A stretch of 64,000 bases of DNA from Candidatus Electrothrix aarhusensis (GTDB lineage Bacteria > Desulfobacterota > Desulfobulbia > Desulfobulbales > Desulfobulbaceae), in NCBI GenBank assembly GCA_004028505.1, contig MTKO01000092.1:27682-91681 (forward strand), written 5' to 3'. Position numbers and translations under genes: made by a program. How positions within the stretch are numbered: the first letter of the stretch is position 1; each line of letters begins with the position of its first letter. Shown in pieces: positions 19,709 to 29,275 of this stretch. The notes under the pieces were generated by a model that was not told the origin of the DNA, ran no database searches, and saw only the letters and a program-made list of their open reading frames with translations.

Positions 19709-21228
19709 ATGATTTTTCTTGCCAACTTGTTGATGCAATTTTGTCAACCTGGTCAATTATTCCTGCCTGGAAGCTCGTCTGCCTCTATCAGATAACAAAA
19801 TATTTTTCCTGTTGATCATGCTTTTTTTCTTACTGCGAAAAAAGAAAACGTTGTTTTTTTAAAACAAGCAGGGTATAAAAAATTGTATAAAGAATCGAGA
19901 GGCGGGCAGGAAGTTGAACTTTTTCATCTTGTAAAACGAAGGCAGCTGAGATTGGAGGAGATATCATCATGAGAAGGAGGATATTGAGTTTCAGCTGCCT
20001 TCCCTTTATAATGAACTTCACAATACGGATTCTGTCAATCGTATTTTTTTGTGGTTACCTGAATTTGGATCATTTCTAGTGATCAGTTGCTCTCTTCCCC
20101 CGTTTTTTCATCTCTCAGTGTTTCAAACCTTGTTCCCCCGTTCTAGGTGTAAATCTTTCCCACCTTGTTCAGCTCATTTTTCTGTTTATAAGGCAACAGG
20201 GTTCTTTTACCATTCTGCGGTGCTCAAGGAATGCAACAGCGATGTCACCTTTGGTCACCGGAAGCATTATTCTGTAGGTCAAAAGAATACGGCCCAGTAT
20301 CAATTCAACAGGTCGGATACTTGCTCCCGTATCCCTGATGAAGCCATATTCAGCAGTAACACACTGATTTTTCGATAAGATAATAGCTAGATATTGAATT
20401 GAGAGCAAAAGGCATACGCTTGCCCTAGGCAAGGGGTGAATTGCTACATATTATATTTTAAGAAAGATTTTTCAACCATTTGTTTTTGGTATACTATAAT
20501 TTTATTATCTTGAGAAAATGGTATCCTCTCCAAAATTCAGAGTGATGTTTGTTATGCATTTTAATATATTTTTTTAATGTTTAATTACAAAAAATTACGA
20601 TGTAGTGGAAAGTCGTCGAACATGTTTTATCCTAGCTTTTTGAGAGGATACAAAAAATGCAAAACTGAAAATAGTAATACATTAGGAGTTACGCTGTTGG
20701 CAGAAATCAGTTACTATAGCAGTATGAACAAAGCTAAAGTAACCAAATACGATTACAGAGATTTTTTAACCGGTACGCTCTGTGCTGTATAGACGCCGGT
20801 GGTCTTTATAGCGACATGATACTTAAACTACTTTAAATATCAAAAAGATCACGAACAGCGTACGTTGTTCCGAATAAGTTTTTGGGGGATGAGCTCCTTG
20901 TCCCTTTATGGGGTAACTCATTTGGCCCATCAGGGGATGGTTTTTTATATGGTTGATTCTGTCAATTCTTATGCGATTGAGAGCCCACTCTATATATCAT
21001 ATAGATACTTAAATGAAAAAAGTATCCTATGTTTTAGGATCGTGATGGAATATTTAAGTTTTCAGAAAATATAAAAGCTCCGGGACTGAGGTATGGTATG
21101 GAGGTAGCATTCGGCTCTTATAAGTTGGCAATATTCAATTGCAACGAAAGGTGCTGAAATCCAATCAGCAGCGAATATTGTACAATTTTAACTCATCAGT
21201 ATTGTATTAAATTTCAGGATGTTTATAG
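19709..21228. other. 1.5-kb gap with no recognised gene
   Basis: AT-rich, especially after 20440. Short open frames on both strands (up to 109 aa) have no recognisable domain, no good ribosome-binding sites and unusual composition. It contains a 12-bp inverted repeat (19938-19949 with 19991-20002) around a purine-rich loop. It may hold decayed genes or a small RNA; I see nothing I can name. Confidence 0.5.
19938..20002. repeat. 12-bp inverted repeat with 41-base loop
   Basis: GAAGGCAGCTGA at 19938-19949 pairs perfectly with TCAGCTGCCTTC at 19991-20002. The loop contains GGAGGAG and AGAAGGAGG purine runs. No T-run follows, so it does not look like an intrinsic terminator. A structured RNA or protein site is possible. 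Confidence 0.4.
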
Positions 21229-23066
21229 ATGAATTTCAATGTAAAAACATTAGCTTACCTTAAGCAGACAAAGATTTTTTCTTTGTGTTCAAATACTGAT
21301 CTTGCCCGCATCGCCCCATTTATCAGTGAAGTTTCAGTCAATAAGGGAGAAGCATTATTCAAGACAGGTGACCAAGCTGAAAACTTGTTTCTACTGATGG
21401 AGGGGCAAGTTGAAATTCAATCAGGAAGGAGAGTGTTAAACCTGATTGAATCAGGGACACTAGGAGAGGAGAGTGTAAATAAGAAGGGAAAGTATTTAAC
21501 AACTGCAGTTGCATTGAAGGATTCAAATTTTCTCAGCATACCTCAAAAGCAAATATTGAATCTGCTGAAAAAACATCCTGACATGAAGGATAAATTATAC
21601 TCTTCCCTTGTAAACCACCATGCCTTTATAAAAATTGAGGATACTTCAACAAAAGAAATTCGGCAAGAAGAGGCTGAAAATTTCACCGTACTTGGCTGGT
21701 TTTTTGCTATTATTTTTCCTGCAATTATCTACTATTATGGAGATATACTCTCTTTTGATTGGAAAACTAAAATATTTCTAACAGTAGCAAGTGCAACTGT
21801 TATTATGTGGGTATTCAGACTGGTAGATGAGTTTATTCCAAGTATAATGGCAGTCATAGTAATACTGGTGCTAGATATAGCACCGCCGGAAGTCGTACTA
21901 TCGGGATTTACCTCGGGAAGTTTTTTTATGGCCCTGAGTATTTTCGGACTCAGTGCTATCCTCACGACAAGTGGGTTAACCTATAGAATAGTTATTAACT
22001 TGTTTAGGTTTCTTCCATTATCTCAATTCTGGCATTCACTGGCAATATTTATAACCGGTATATTTCTTACCCCCCTCTTCCCATCAGCAAATGGAAGAAT
22101 AGGGATTGCAACTCCAATTTTATTAGATATGGTTGAATCCCTGGGCTATAAAAAAGAGGGGAAAGCCGCAACAAGGCTTGCAATTGCTACATTTTCCGGT
22201 TTCACAATGTTTTCCAGTATATTCCTGAGCAGCAAGTCCATGCATTTTATAGTCTTTGGCATACTGCTATACAGGTAAGGGAGCGTTTTGACTGGGGGTA
22301 CTGGTTTTACGCAGCAATGGTTGCTGGTTTAGTTTTAATGGTATTTTATTTTTTACTTACACAGATAATGTTTCAAAACAGTGATAAACCCAGACTTTCG
22401 AAAGACATTATAAAGGCACAGTATGACGTACTGGGGCCACTCTGTGCCCAGGAGTGGGCAGCTATTGGTGGAATTGCTCTTTTTGCTCTGGGGATTGCAA
22501 CATCATCAATACACAAAATTCAACTTCCCTGGATTGGCTTTGCTGTTCTCTATATCATCCTTGTACTGGGCTTTCTGTCAAAAGAAGATTTTAAAACCCA
22601 TGTAGACTGGACTTTTCTCATTTACCTTGGTGCGTTAATCGGGCTGATTAAAACGATGTCATACCTTGGACTTGACATCTCACTTGGGCAGAAATTTTTG
22701 TGGTTAGGGACATATATGAAGAATAATTTTTATCTTTTTGTTCCGATGCTCTCATTGAGCACTATGCTTCTCAGGCTATTTATTCCCAATACCGCAACAG
22801 TTGCAATTCTGGCTTCAGTTCTTTTCCCGATATCACTTTTAAACGGAATTAACCCTTGGGTAATAGGATTTATAATTCTTATTATGAGTGATTCTTGGAT
22901 TATGCCTTACCAGTGTTCGTATTACCTTCTCTTTGACGAACTTACATCACCCAAAAAGCTTTTCAGCAAACCAATGATTTTGAAATTTAATTTCATTTCA
23001 ATAGTATTCAGAATAGCAGCAGTGTACGCATCAATACCATTTTGGAAATCGGTTGGGATTTTATGA
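21229..23066 (+). CDS. DASS transporter with N-terminal cyclic-nucleotide-binding domain (frameshifted)
   Basis: Residues about 10-135 form a cNMP-binding domain (VNKGEALFKTGDQAENLFLL, then GTLGEESV); a DASS/SLC13-type permease with many membrane helices follows (SGFTSGSFFMALSIFGLSAI, SANGRIGIATPILLDMVESL). The frame breaks: the first part ends at 22278 and the second is open from before 22317. Restoring one C at 22267 joins them as ILPIQVRERFDWGYWFYAAM. Repaired length about 612 aa. Fusion of a cNMP sensor to this permease suggests allosteric control. The stop overlaps the start of the next gene. Codon use is more AT-rich than upstream, hinting at transfer. Confidence 0.78.
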
Positions 23067-24075
23067 AAAAAAAATAATCGCTTTATTAACAGCCTGTTTC
23101 GTTACGATACTTATCATATTCCTTGTTATAACAAACCTGAGTAAACCTAGGATTTTTGTTTTACACAGCTATAGTCTTAATTTTTCGTGGGTAAAAGATA
23201 TAAATGTCGGGATTGAAAGGATCTTGAAGCATAAGCCCTATTCCATACGTTGGCACTATATGGATACCAAAAGAAATCCATCAATAGAGTATAAAGAAAA
23301 AGCCGGAAAAATTGCAGTAAATGCGATCAAGCAGTGGAATCCCAATATTATTATTGCAGTCGATGATAATGCCCAGAAATTTGTCGCTGCTCATTTTAAA
23401 AACAAAAAATCAATAAGTATAGTTTTCACAGGGGTTAACGCATCGATTAAGGCATATGGTTATGAGACAGCAAAAAATGTAACTGGAGTTCTTGAAAGAA
23501 TTCCTTTTGAAGAATTCAGAGAAATTTTCGTTCAAATTTTACCTAAAAACAAAAGGCGCATTGTTCATATTTCTGATGCATCAGTTACATCCAAATTAAT
23601 ACATGACGAATTAACCAGTGTTAAGTGGAGCCCGCTCAACCTTGTTGAGTCATTCCAGTGTGAAACCTTCGAGGATTGGAAGGAGGTAATTAGAAAATCA
23701 CATAAGCTTGGAGATATCCTTCTTGTTACCCATTACCACACGCTTCTGGATAAAAATGGTAAAACGGTGAATCCACAAGATGTCCTCAAATGGACCACTC
23801 CAAGGTTGAAAATACCCGCTATAGGATGTTGGGGATTTTTTGTTGAAGATGGCGGAATGATGTCAATAGCTGTTTCTCCGTATGAACAGGGTGAGGAAGC
23901 GGCTAAAATGACCGTTAGAATTATTGAAGAAAATATATCTCCTGATAAAATAGGTATCAAAATAAATAATTTATATGTTGTTTATGTGCGCGGGAGCAGT
24001 ATTAAGGAAAGAGGTATAAAATTACCTAAGATGTTGAGAGCATTTGCAAAAGCAACGAATACTTATTATGAATAA
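23053..24075 (+). CDS. ABC-type substrate-binding-like protein (TrpX/YhgE-like)
   Basis: About 340 aa with one N-terminal membrane segment (IIALLTACFVTILIIFLVIT), then a periplasmic-binding-protein fold: FVLHSYSLNFSWVKDINVGI, NIIIAVDDNAQKFVA, SIVFTGVNA, GCWGFFVEDGGMMSIAVSPY. Matches the ABC_sub_bind family in layout. As sequenced the only in-frame start is TTG 23053; more likely the ATG at 23063, in ATGA overlap with the transporter stop, is the start and one A is missing from the A9 run after it. No ABC permease or ATPase is adjacent, so it probably feeds or regulates the transporter, or acts as a sensor. Confidence 0.72.
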   Translation: MGFYEKKIIALLTACFVTILIIFLVITNLSKPRIFVLHSYSLNFSWVKDINVGIERILKHKPYSIRWHYMDTKRNPSIEYKEKAGKIAVNAIKQWNPNIIIAVDDNAQKFVAAHFKNKKSISIVFTGVNASIKAYGYETAKNVTGVLERIPFEEFREIFVQILPKNKRRIVHISDASVTSKLIHDELTSVKWSPLNLVESFQCETFEDWKEVIRKSHKLGDILLVTHYHTLLDKNGKTVNPQDVLKWTTPRLKIPAIGCWGFFVEDGGMMSIAVSPYEQGEEAAKMTVRIIEENISPDKIGIKINNLYVVYVRGSSIKERGIKLPKMLRAFAKATNTYYE

Positions 24076-24080
24076 GATGG

Positions 24081-24120
24081 GGTAAGAAAATGGCCATTTT
24101 CTTGCCGAAGCATTTTTTTC
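24081..24120 (+). terminator. intrinsic terminator
   Basis: GGTAAGAAAATGG and CCATTTTCTTGCC (24081-24106) form a near-perfect stem; a T7 run follows at 24113-24119. It lies 6 bases after the substrate-binding-like gene. Confidence 0.7.
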
Positions 24121-24207
24121 TACAGCGGTACATGCTATCAGTGTGAGGATTTCAGGGGATGCAAGAGGGCAGGGCAGGACTGTGAAAAGGCCGGTTACGC
24201 CTTGTAA
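24121..24207 (+). other. Cys-rich coding remnant
   Basis: One open frame with no start codon reads a Cys-rich stretch (TCYQCEDFRGCKRAGQDCEK) ending at TAA 24205-24207. The CxxC...C...C spacing looks like a small metal-binding or disulfide protein, but without a start it can only be a fragment. Confidence 0.2.
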
Positions 24208-24258
24208 ATAAGCATCTTCTCTCTACACTGAGAAATCTGTTTGGGATGTTGTTGTTCT

Positions 24259-24296
24259 ACCGGGTACGTGCGTTGTGCGTGACCCGGTTTTTCTTT
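24259..24296 (+). terminator. terminator-like hairpin
   Basis: ACCGGGT (24259-24265) pairs with ACCCGGT (24282-24288), followed by TTTTTCTTTT. Its loop and stem resemble the hairpin at 47354-47389, so this is a recurrent terminator cassette in the genome. Confidence 0.6.
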
Positions 24297-24425
24297 TCCG
24301 TTTCCTGACGACCTAGCCAGCCTATTACCCATATTTTTTTGTTTACTTTTCCAGAATAACCATTCATATATGCCTTCTTTGTAAGAGGGGATCAAGATTG
24401 ACATATTAATAGTAGAGGGTAACTA

Positions 24426-25655
24426 ATGAGCGGCTTTAAACCACTTGTTGTTGGTACAACGAATACTGAAACTGTAGATGTTGAAGGACTTCTTAAAAGG
24501 TTCGATAGGAATGAATATAACATTCCTGATTATCAGCGTGATTCAGAGCAGTGGGATGAAATAAAAAAGTCTCTCTTTATTGAATCTATTATAAATAATT
24601 TTACAGTTCCTCCTATAATTGTGTGTCCTGATTATACTGACGGTGATGAAAAGTTTGAATTGGTCGATGGTCAACAAAGGTTAACAACGTTACTTGATTT
24701 CAGGCACGACAAATTTCGTCTATGTAATGAGGACTTGCTGGAATATGCAGATAATGTGAGAGAATTAGTGCAAAACAAGAAGTTTAGTGAGCTGGATGCT
24801 GAAATTACAGACAAAATACTTAATTACAAGATAAATATAGTAAAGTTGCCTCATTCTTTATTCGAAAATCTTGATTTGAAGTTAGAAATTTTTCGGCGAA
24901 TAAATGAGACTGGTGTCCCGCTAAGTGCGCAAGATTTACGTTTAGCAACTTTTTCCGACTCCGCAAGGGTTACTTTTTTGAGGCTTTCTGGAATCTATGA
25001 TCCTGAAAAGAAAGGTCCGACTCGCATGATAAATAGTGCGAAAGAGAAACGGGGTATAGATTATCCATGGAGTGCAGACTTCAGAACAAGTTGGTATTCC
25101 TGGTGGAGAGAATCAGTATATGCTACGGGGCAGAATCCTTCAGAAATGTTTTTATTTTTTATAATTGCAAAAAATATAGATGCTATTCAGCATATCATTG
25201 GTTCGGAGCAATCGGTAAAAGAATTAAAATTAAAATATAACAAAAAGATTGATTCAGTACTGAATATTTATTGCGCTAGATTACAAGCTGAGGATAGAGA
25301 TCAAATAAAGGTTAAAACTCTTCCTTCATTAGAAAGTTTTAAATCTTGGTTTGATCAATTTCAGAGATGGTTCCACTTGATTAAAACTAACAAAGTTACA
25401 ATGATAAAAGCAAAGTCAAGAATTAAGGTTGCTTTGTTTATTGCAGCTGCCTCTGATGTTTGGGAATCCCCGGATGATGTTACTGATTTACAGTGGGATA
25501 ATATCGAGATTCTTCTTCTTCAAGGTCAATCAAAAATCAAGTCCCATTTTAATGATTTTGTTTTAGCTACACCGAGAGGAAAATGGCCTGCGCAGGCAAA
25601 GCAGGCTACTGATATTAAAGAATTATGCAAAATGATAAAAGAGGATAAATTTTAA
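24426..25655 (+). CDS. DUF262 (GmrSD N-terminal-like) protein
   Basis: 409 aa. The N-terminal DUF262/ParB-like nuclease-fold domain is clear: FDRNEYNIPDYQRDSEQW (residues about 24-41), SIINNFTVPPIIV, and the signature FELVDGQQRLTTLLDF. The rest is helical (FRRINETGVPLSAQDLRLA is also characteristic). In GmrSD-type IV restriction systems DUF262 is joined to a DUF1524 HNH domain; here an HNH protein is encoded separately 19 bp downstream. Probably a defence or DNA-processing module. A purine-rich AGAGGG precedes the ATG. Composition is more AT-rich than flanking housekeeping genes, consistent with acquisition. Confidence 0.8.
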   Translation: MSGFKPLVVGTTNTETVDVEGLLKRFDRNEYNIPDYQRDSEQWDEIKKSLFIESIINNFTVPPIIVCPDYTDGDEKFELVDGQQRLTTLLDFRHDKFRLCNEDLLEYADNVRELVQNKKFSELDAEITDKILNYKINIVKLPHSLFENLDLKLEIFRRINETGVPLSAQDLRLATFSDSARVTFLRLSGIYDPEKKGPTRMINSAKEKRGIDYPWSADFRTSWYSWWRESVYATGQNPSEMFLFFIIAKNIDAIQHIIGSEQSVKELKLKYNKKIDSVLNIYCARLQAEDRDQIKVKTLPSLESFKSWFDQFQRWFHLIKTNKVTMIKAKSRIKVALFIAAASDVWESPDDVTDLQWDNIEILLLQGQSKIKSHFNDFVLATPRGKWPAQAKQATDIKELCKMIKEDKF

Positions 25656-25674
25656 TTCAAACTGACTGAATATT

Positions 25675-26058
25675 ATGTCTTGTGATCCTACAACTCGAAT
25701 ATTTCCGGATGTATGGAAAAGTACTTTTTTTCGTCGAGCCCTCTCAGAGACAGGTAAGGATTATTACGAATGTCCGATATGTAAAAAACGTTTTGACTAT
25801 ACTCAGCTAGGTTGTTTGTGTGGTGATCACATCTGGCCATATTCGTTAATGGGTGAGACCTCTAAAAAAAATTACCAGTTGCTATGCGGAGCATGTAATG
25901 TAAGAAAAAAAGATTTTGTTAATAATGAGGTGAGAGAAGTTTTAGGTGATGGCAGCTTCCGTAAAATGGTTTTTAACCACATAACAGAACATATTGACAA
26001 GGTTAATATTCCTCATGGCATGAGGCTAGAAGATTACGTCTCATTAAGATCTATCTGA
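25675..26058 (+). CDS. HNH endonuclease
   Basis: 127 aa. HNH-type zinc finger: YECPICKKRF (first CxxC), GDHIWPYSLMGETSKKNYQL (Asp-His of the nuclease motif) and LCGACNVRKKD (second CxxC, Asn-x-x-Lys-x). Compact, no DNA-recognition domain. It follows the DUF262 gene by 19 bp and is very likely co-translated with it, so the pair may act as a split DUF262-HNH effector. Confidence 0.85.
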   Translation: MSCDPTTRIFPDVWKSTFFRRALSETGKDYYECPICKKRFDYTQLGCLCGDHIWPYSLMGETSKKNYQLLCGACNVRKKDFVNNEVREVLGDGSFRKMVFNHITEHIDKVNIPHGMRLEDYVSLRSI

Positions 26059-26077
26059 GTCTATTTTTTGCCATTGA

Positions 26078-26176
26078 AACAAGACACCTCTGTATCGGAT
26101 GCAGCTACGAAAGCCAAAAATGGCTGCGGTCGCTACCGCAAAATACGGCGAATAAGACAGTCTGAACGATCAGGCA
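26078..26176 (+). pseudogene. decayed copy of radA 5' end (zinc-finger region)
   Basis: About 95 bases align with the start of intact radA 700 bp downstream: ACAGTCTGAACGA is shared exactly (26156-26168 versus radA near 26874), and the reading YESQKWLRSLPQNTANK parallels radA HESRKWLGRCPKCGEW with the cysteines lost. The sequence has several substitutions, so it is old. A HepT-like gene lies between this fragment and radA. Confidence 0.55.
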
Positions 26177-26218
26177 ACATATAGACATCATGACAAAAAA
26201 GATTACAGAGGTCACGCC

Positions 26219-26684
26219 ATGACCGACTCAACACCACGATGGTATTACCGCTTTGATAATTATCAACGTGCCTTTAACCTGTTGCGCGAAGCTATTGAAC
26301 AAGAAAACCCGTTAACGCAACTAGAAAAGGAAGGCGTGATTCAGCGTTTTGAATACAAGCTATGGAGCTTGCCTGGAAGACGCTGAAGGACTATCTGGAA
26401 AGTGAAGGGGTAGTGTTTGATCAGATTACGCCCCGCGCAGTAATTCGTCGTGCATTCGAGGCGGGTATCATTAAACAGGGTGAAATTTGGCAAAACGCTT
26501 TGGATGCTCGCAATCGTATGTCGAGAACCTGTAATTTTACCATCTTTGATCAAGTAATTGCTGATATCCAAATGGTTACTTATTCCCCTTTGAAGAGCTG
26601 CACGATTTTTTGCTGGCTCAGCGCGTCGAAGTATACTCAGCACCGAAAGAATTTGAACTTTCCGGGCTTGGTGCCCATCGTTAA
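26219..26684 (+). pseudogene. HepT-like (HI0074-type) nucleotidyltransferase-partner protein, two frameshifts
   Basis: ATG 26219 starts WYYRFDNYQRAFNLLREAIE; restoring one A in TACAAGC (near 26354) continues as FEYKAMELAWKTLKDYLESE, and one A in CAAATGG (near 26571) continues as LFPFEELHDFLLAQRVEVYS, ending at TAA 26682. The repaired protein (about 155 aa) has the helical bundle of HepT/HI0074-type substrate-binding toxins, including DARNRMS near the place where HepT carries its RxxxxHxY motif; here it reads RMSRTCNF, so the His is Arg and the Tyr is Cys. Its MntA nucleotidyltransferase partner is absent from the window. Likely a broken toxin, or frameshifts from sequencing plus an altered active site. 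Confidence 0.6.
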
Positions 26685-26778
26685 AACAGCGTCCCGAAGG
26701 GACTGTCGAAAATAGCCCGGTCTTTCAAGGCCGGGGCTGGCTTACCGTAACCGTTGTATCCCAACATAATCATCACCC

Positions 26779-28137
26779 ATGCCTCCAAAAGAACAAAAAA
26801 TATACATCTGTACCGCCTGCGGCCATGAAAGTCGGAAATGGCTAGGCCGTTGTCCAAAATGCGGTGAATGGGACAGTCTGAACGAGCAGAAAAAGCTGAA
26901 GATTCGTACCGGTCGATCAACAACGGAAGTCTTCCCCCTGACCGGGGATGGCGGAGAAGAACCGGTTCGGCTGGTGACCGGCATCAGCGAGCTGGACCGC
27001 ACTCTGGGCGGCGGTATCGTGCCCGGTTCAATGGTGCTGATCGGCGGAGACCCCGGTATCGGGAAATCAACTCTGATCCTTCAATTGCTGGCAGCCTTGG
27101 CAGGTCAGCAACACAAGGTACTTTATGCCAGCGGCGAGGAATCAGTGGGCCAGATTCGAATGCGGGCGGAACGGCTGAACGTGCGCAGTGATCATATTCT
27201 TCTTGCTGCGGAAAACTCAGTTCAGGCCATTATCGGGCTTGCTGCTGAAGTGCGCCCTGCCTTTCTGGCGGTGGATTCCATCCAGACCATGTTTAGCGAA
27301 GAAGTCAGCTCTGCCCCTGGTTCCGTGACCCAGGTGCGGGAGTCTGCCTCCTTGTTCGTTAATCTGGCCAAACGCACGGACCTGCCCATTATCCTGATCG
27401 GCCATGTGACCAAGGACGGCTCAATTGCCGGCCCCCGAGTCCTAGAGCACATGGTGGATACGGTGCTTTATTTTGAGGGCGATAGTGGCCAGGTCTTCCG
27501 GGTTCTGCGCACGGTGAAAAATCGCTTTGGTTCTACCAACGAGATCGGTGTCTTTGAGATGAAGGAGAGCGGGCTTGCTGAGGTGGATAACCCCTCGGCC
27601 CTGTTTCTTGCTGAACGCCCGGTTAATGTTCCAGGTTCCGTGGTCATGCCCAGCATAGAGGGTACCCGGCCCATTTTAGTGGAGGTCCAGGCCCTGGTCA
27701 GTCCGTCCAGCCCAGGATCGGCCCGACGTACCGCTATCGGAGCAGACCCCCAGCGTTTAGCCCTGCTGACCGCCGTTTTGGAAAAGAAAATCGGGGTTAC
27801 CCTGTTTGATCATGATATCTTCCTTAATATTGCAGGCGGCATCCGTATTGATGAACCAGCCTTGGATTTGGGCGTGATTGTGGCTCTTCTCTCCAGTCTG
27901 TATGAGAAAGTGGTTGATCCCACCACCGTAGTTTGCGGCGAAGTTGGTCTGGCCGGGGAGATCCGGGCGGTGGGGCAGATGGAGCAGCGTCTGCGCGAGG
28001 CCCAGCGGTTAGGCTTTAAGACCTTTCTCATGCCGGAATCCAGCAGTCGGCAGCTAGAGGCCGGAGCAGCCAAAGGGATTCAGATTCAACCGGTTCGTTC
28101 CGTGCATGAGGTGGTGGAACGATTGTTTGTGGGATGA
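26779..28137 (+). CDS. radA: DNA repair protein RadA
   Basis: 452 aa, the usual length. N-terminal C4 zinc finger (CTACGHESRKWLGRCPKCGEW, residues about 10-30), RecA-like ATPase with Walker A GGDPGIGKSTL (near 90), the RadA-specific KNRFG motif (VKNRFGSTNEIGVF, near 250), and a C-terminal Lon-protease-like domain (GGIRIDEPALDLGVIVALLS). RadA/Sms is a branch-migration helicase for recombination intermediates. Intact and GC-balanced. Immediately upstream lie a HepT-like remnant and a decayed copy of its own 5' end. Confidence 0.95.
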   Translation: MPPKEQKIYICTACGHESRKWLGRCPKCGEWDSLNEQKKLKIRTGRSTTEVFPLTGDGGEEPVRLVTGISELDRTLGGGIVPGSMVLIGGDPGIGKSTLILQLLAALAGQQHKVLYASGEESVGQIRMRAERLNVRSDHILLAAENSVQAIIGLAAEVRPAFLAVDSIQTMFSEEVSSAPGSVTQVRESASLFVNLAKRTDLPIILIGHVTKDGSIAGPRVLEHMVDTVLYFEGDSGQVFRVLRTVKNRFGSTNEIGVFEMKESGLAEVDNPSALFLAERPVNVPGSVVMPSIEGTRPILVEVQALVSPSSPGSARRTAIGADPQRLALLTAVLEKKIGVTLFDHDIFLNIAGGIRIDEPALDLGVIVALLSSLYEKVVDPTTVVCGEVGLAGEIRAVGQMEQRLREAQRLGFKTFLMPESSSRQLEAGAAKGIQIQPVRSVHEVVERLFVG

Positions 28138-28351
28138 TTGATTCAGAAGGTTTTTTCGCATCTACTCTTTGATTTGAGCGTCTTTATTGTCTGCTAATAA
28201 GAGAGGTCGAGCAATTTTTTTAAAGTGAAATATTTGCGAAATATATGGGGTGGAAATATATCAGGCCGGAATCACAGTCCAAACACACGGGCTGATGGGG
28301 GCGGGAATCAGCGTTTGACAATATATCATAATCTATGTTAATCATCATCTT

Positions 28352-28981
28352 ATGAAGAAAAGATTAGTTAAGATTGGACAGGCAGCCAACATTTTAGGAA
28401 CAACCCCAGGGACTCTCAGGAAATGGGAGTCAACCGGCGAGCTATTGCCAGCCAGAAAAACCGCAGGCGGGACAAGGTACTATGATTATGCCGAACTGGT
28501 AGGGCTTGAATCAAAGTCAATGCCTACAGTAGGCTATGTCCGCGTATCCTCTCACGATCAAAAAGATGATCTTGAGAGACAGCATACTATGATTGAAGGG
28601 TACTGTGCTGCAAAAGGTTGGAGAACTGAAATCATAAAAGACCTTGGTTCTGGTATGAACTACAAGAAAAAAGGTCTCAACAAGTTGCTTCAAATGATCC
28701 TGAAACGACAAATGAAAAGGCTCGTTTTAACGCATAAAGATAGGCTACTTAGATTTGGTTCTGAATTAGTGTTTGCTCTTTGTGAACAGCAAGGCATCGA
28801 AATTGTTTTGATACACAAGGGTGAGCAGCCAACTTTTGAAGAAGAGCTTGCACAAGATGTGCTTGAGATAATTACTGTTTTTTCAGCTAGGCTCTACGGA
28901 AGCCATAGCCCTAAAAATAAAAAGCTCATCAAGGATCTTGAAAATGCTGCTCGTTCACAAAATACAACTCAAGCCGAATAA
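28352..28981 (+). CDS. tnpA: IS607-family serine recombinase TnpA
   Basis: 209 aa. MerR-like helix-turn-helix (KIGQAANILGTTPGTLRKWE, residues 6-25) followed by a serine-recombinase catalytic domain with the nucleophile in GYVRVSSHDQKDDLERQ (near 58-74) and the RLLRFGSEL helix. This N-terminal DNA-binding, C-terminal resolvase order is diagnostic of IS607. It overlaps the tnpB start by 44 bases. The gene looks full-length and possibly functional. Confidence 0.9.
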   Translation: MKKRLVKIGQAANILGTTPGTLRKWESTGELLPARKTAGGTRYYDYAELVGLESKSMPTVGYVRVSSHDQKDDLERQHTMIEGYCAAKGWRTEIIKDLGSGMNYKKKGLNKLLQMILKRQMKRLVLTHKDRLLRFGSELVFALCEQQGIEIVLIHKGEQPTFEEELAQDVLEIITVFSARLYGSHSPKNKKLIKDLENAARSQNTTQAE

Positions 28982-29275
28982 AAAGCAGGAAGAATTCTTT
29001 CTGAAGTCTGCCGGTGTAGCAAGGTTTGCTTTCAACTGGGCTTTAGCTGAATGGAAGAAGCAATATGAAGCCGGTGAAAAGCCGAACGAGGCAAAACTAC
29101 GTAAACAACTGAACAGCATCAAGGCAGTTGAAAGGATCTGCTAACAGAAAAGAGTCAACTCAGAAAGTGGCAAAGTTGCATTATAAAATTAGATGCTTGC
29201 GTAAAGATTTGATTCAATAGAGATATTCATGCTGCACAAAATATATTAAGCCAAGCGTATATCGAGATTGCTGCT
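28938..29275 (+). pseudogene. tnpB: TnpB (IS607-associated RNA-guided nuclease), degraded
   Basis: The intact part (28938-29144, 68 aa) is the TnpB N-terminus (QLKPNKKQEEFFLKSAGVAR, FAFNWALAEWKKQYE). After it, frames are lost but pieces remain: QKVAKLHYKIRCLRKDLIQ (about 29161-29217) matches the central helix and RDIHAAQNILSQA (about 29219-29257) is the end of the RuvC-like motif III. Most of the roughly 400-aa protein, including RuvC I-II and the zinc finger, is deleted, so the nuclease is dead. Confidence 0.8.

Noticed and set aside
20169..20432. 87-aa minus-strand frame in the 19.7-21.2 kb gap
   Set aside because: Reads like protein in composition but no family recognised, no start signal; not enough support to call a gene.
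20577..21074. Two plus-strand frames of about 70 aa in the AT-rich gap
   Set aside because: No ribosome-binding site, odd composition and no domain.
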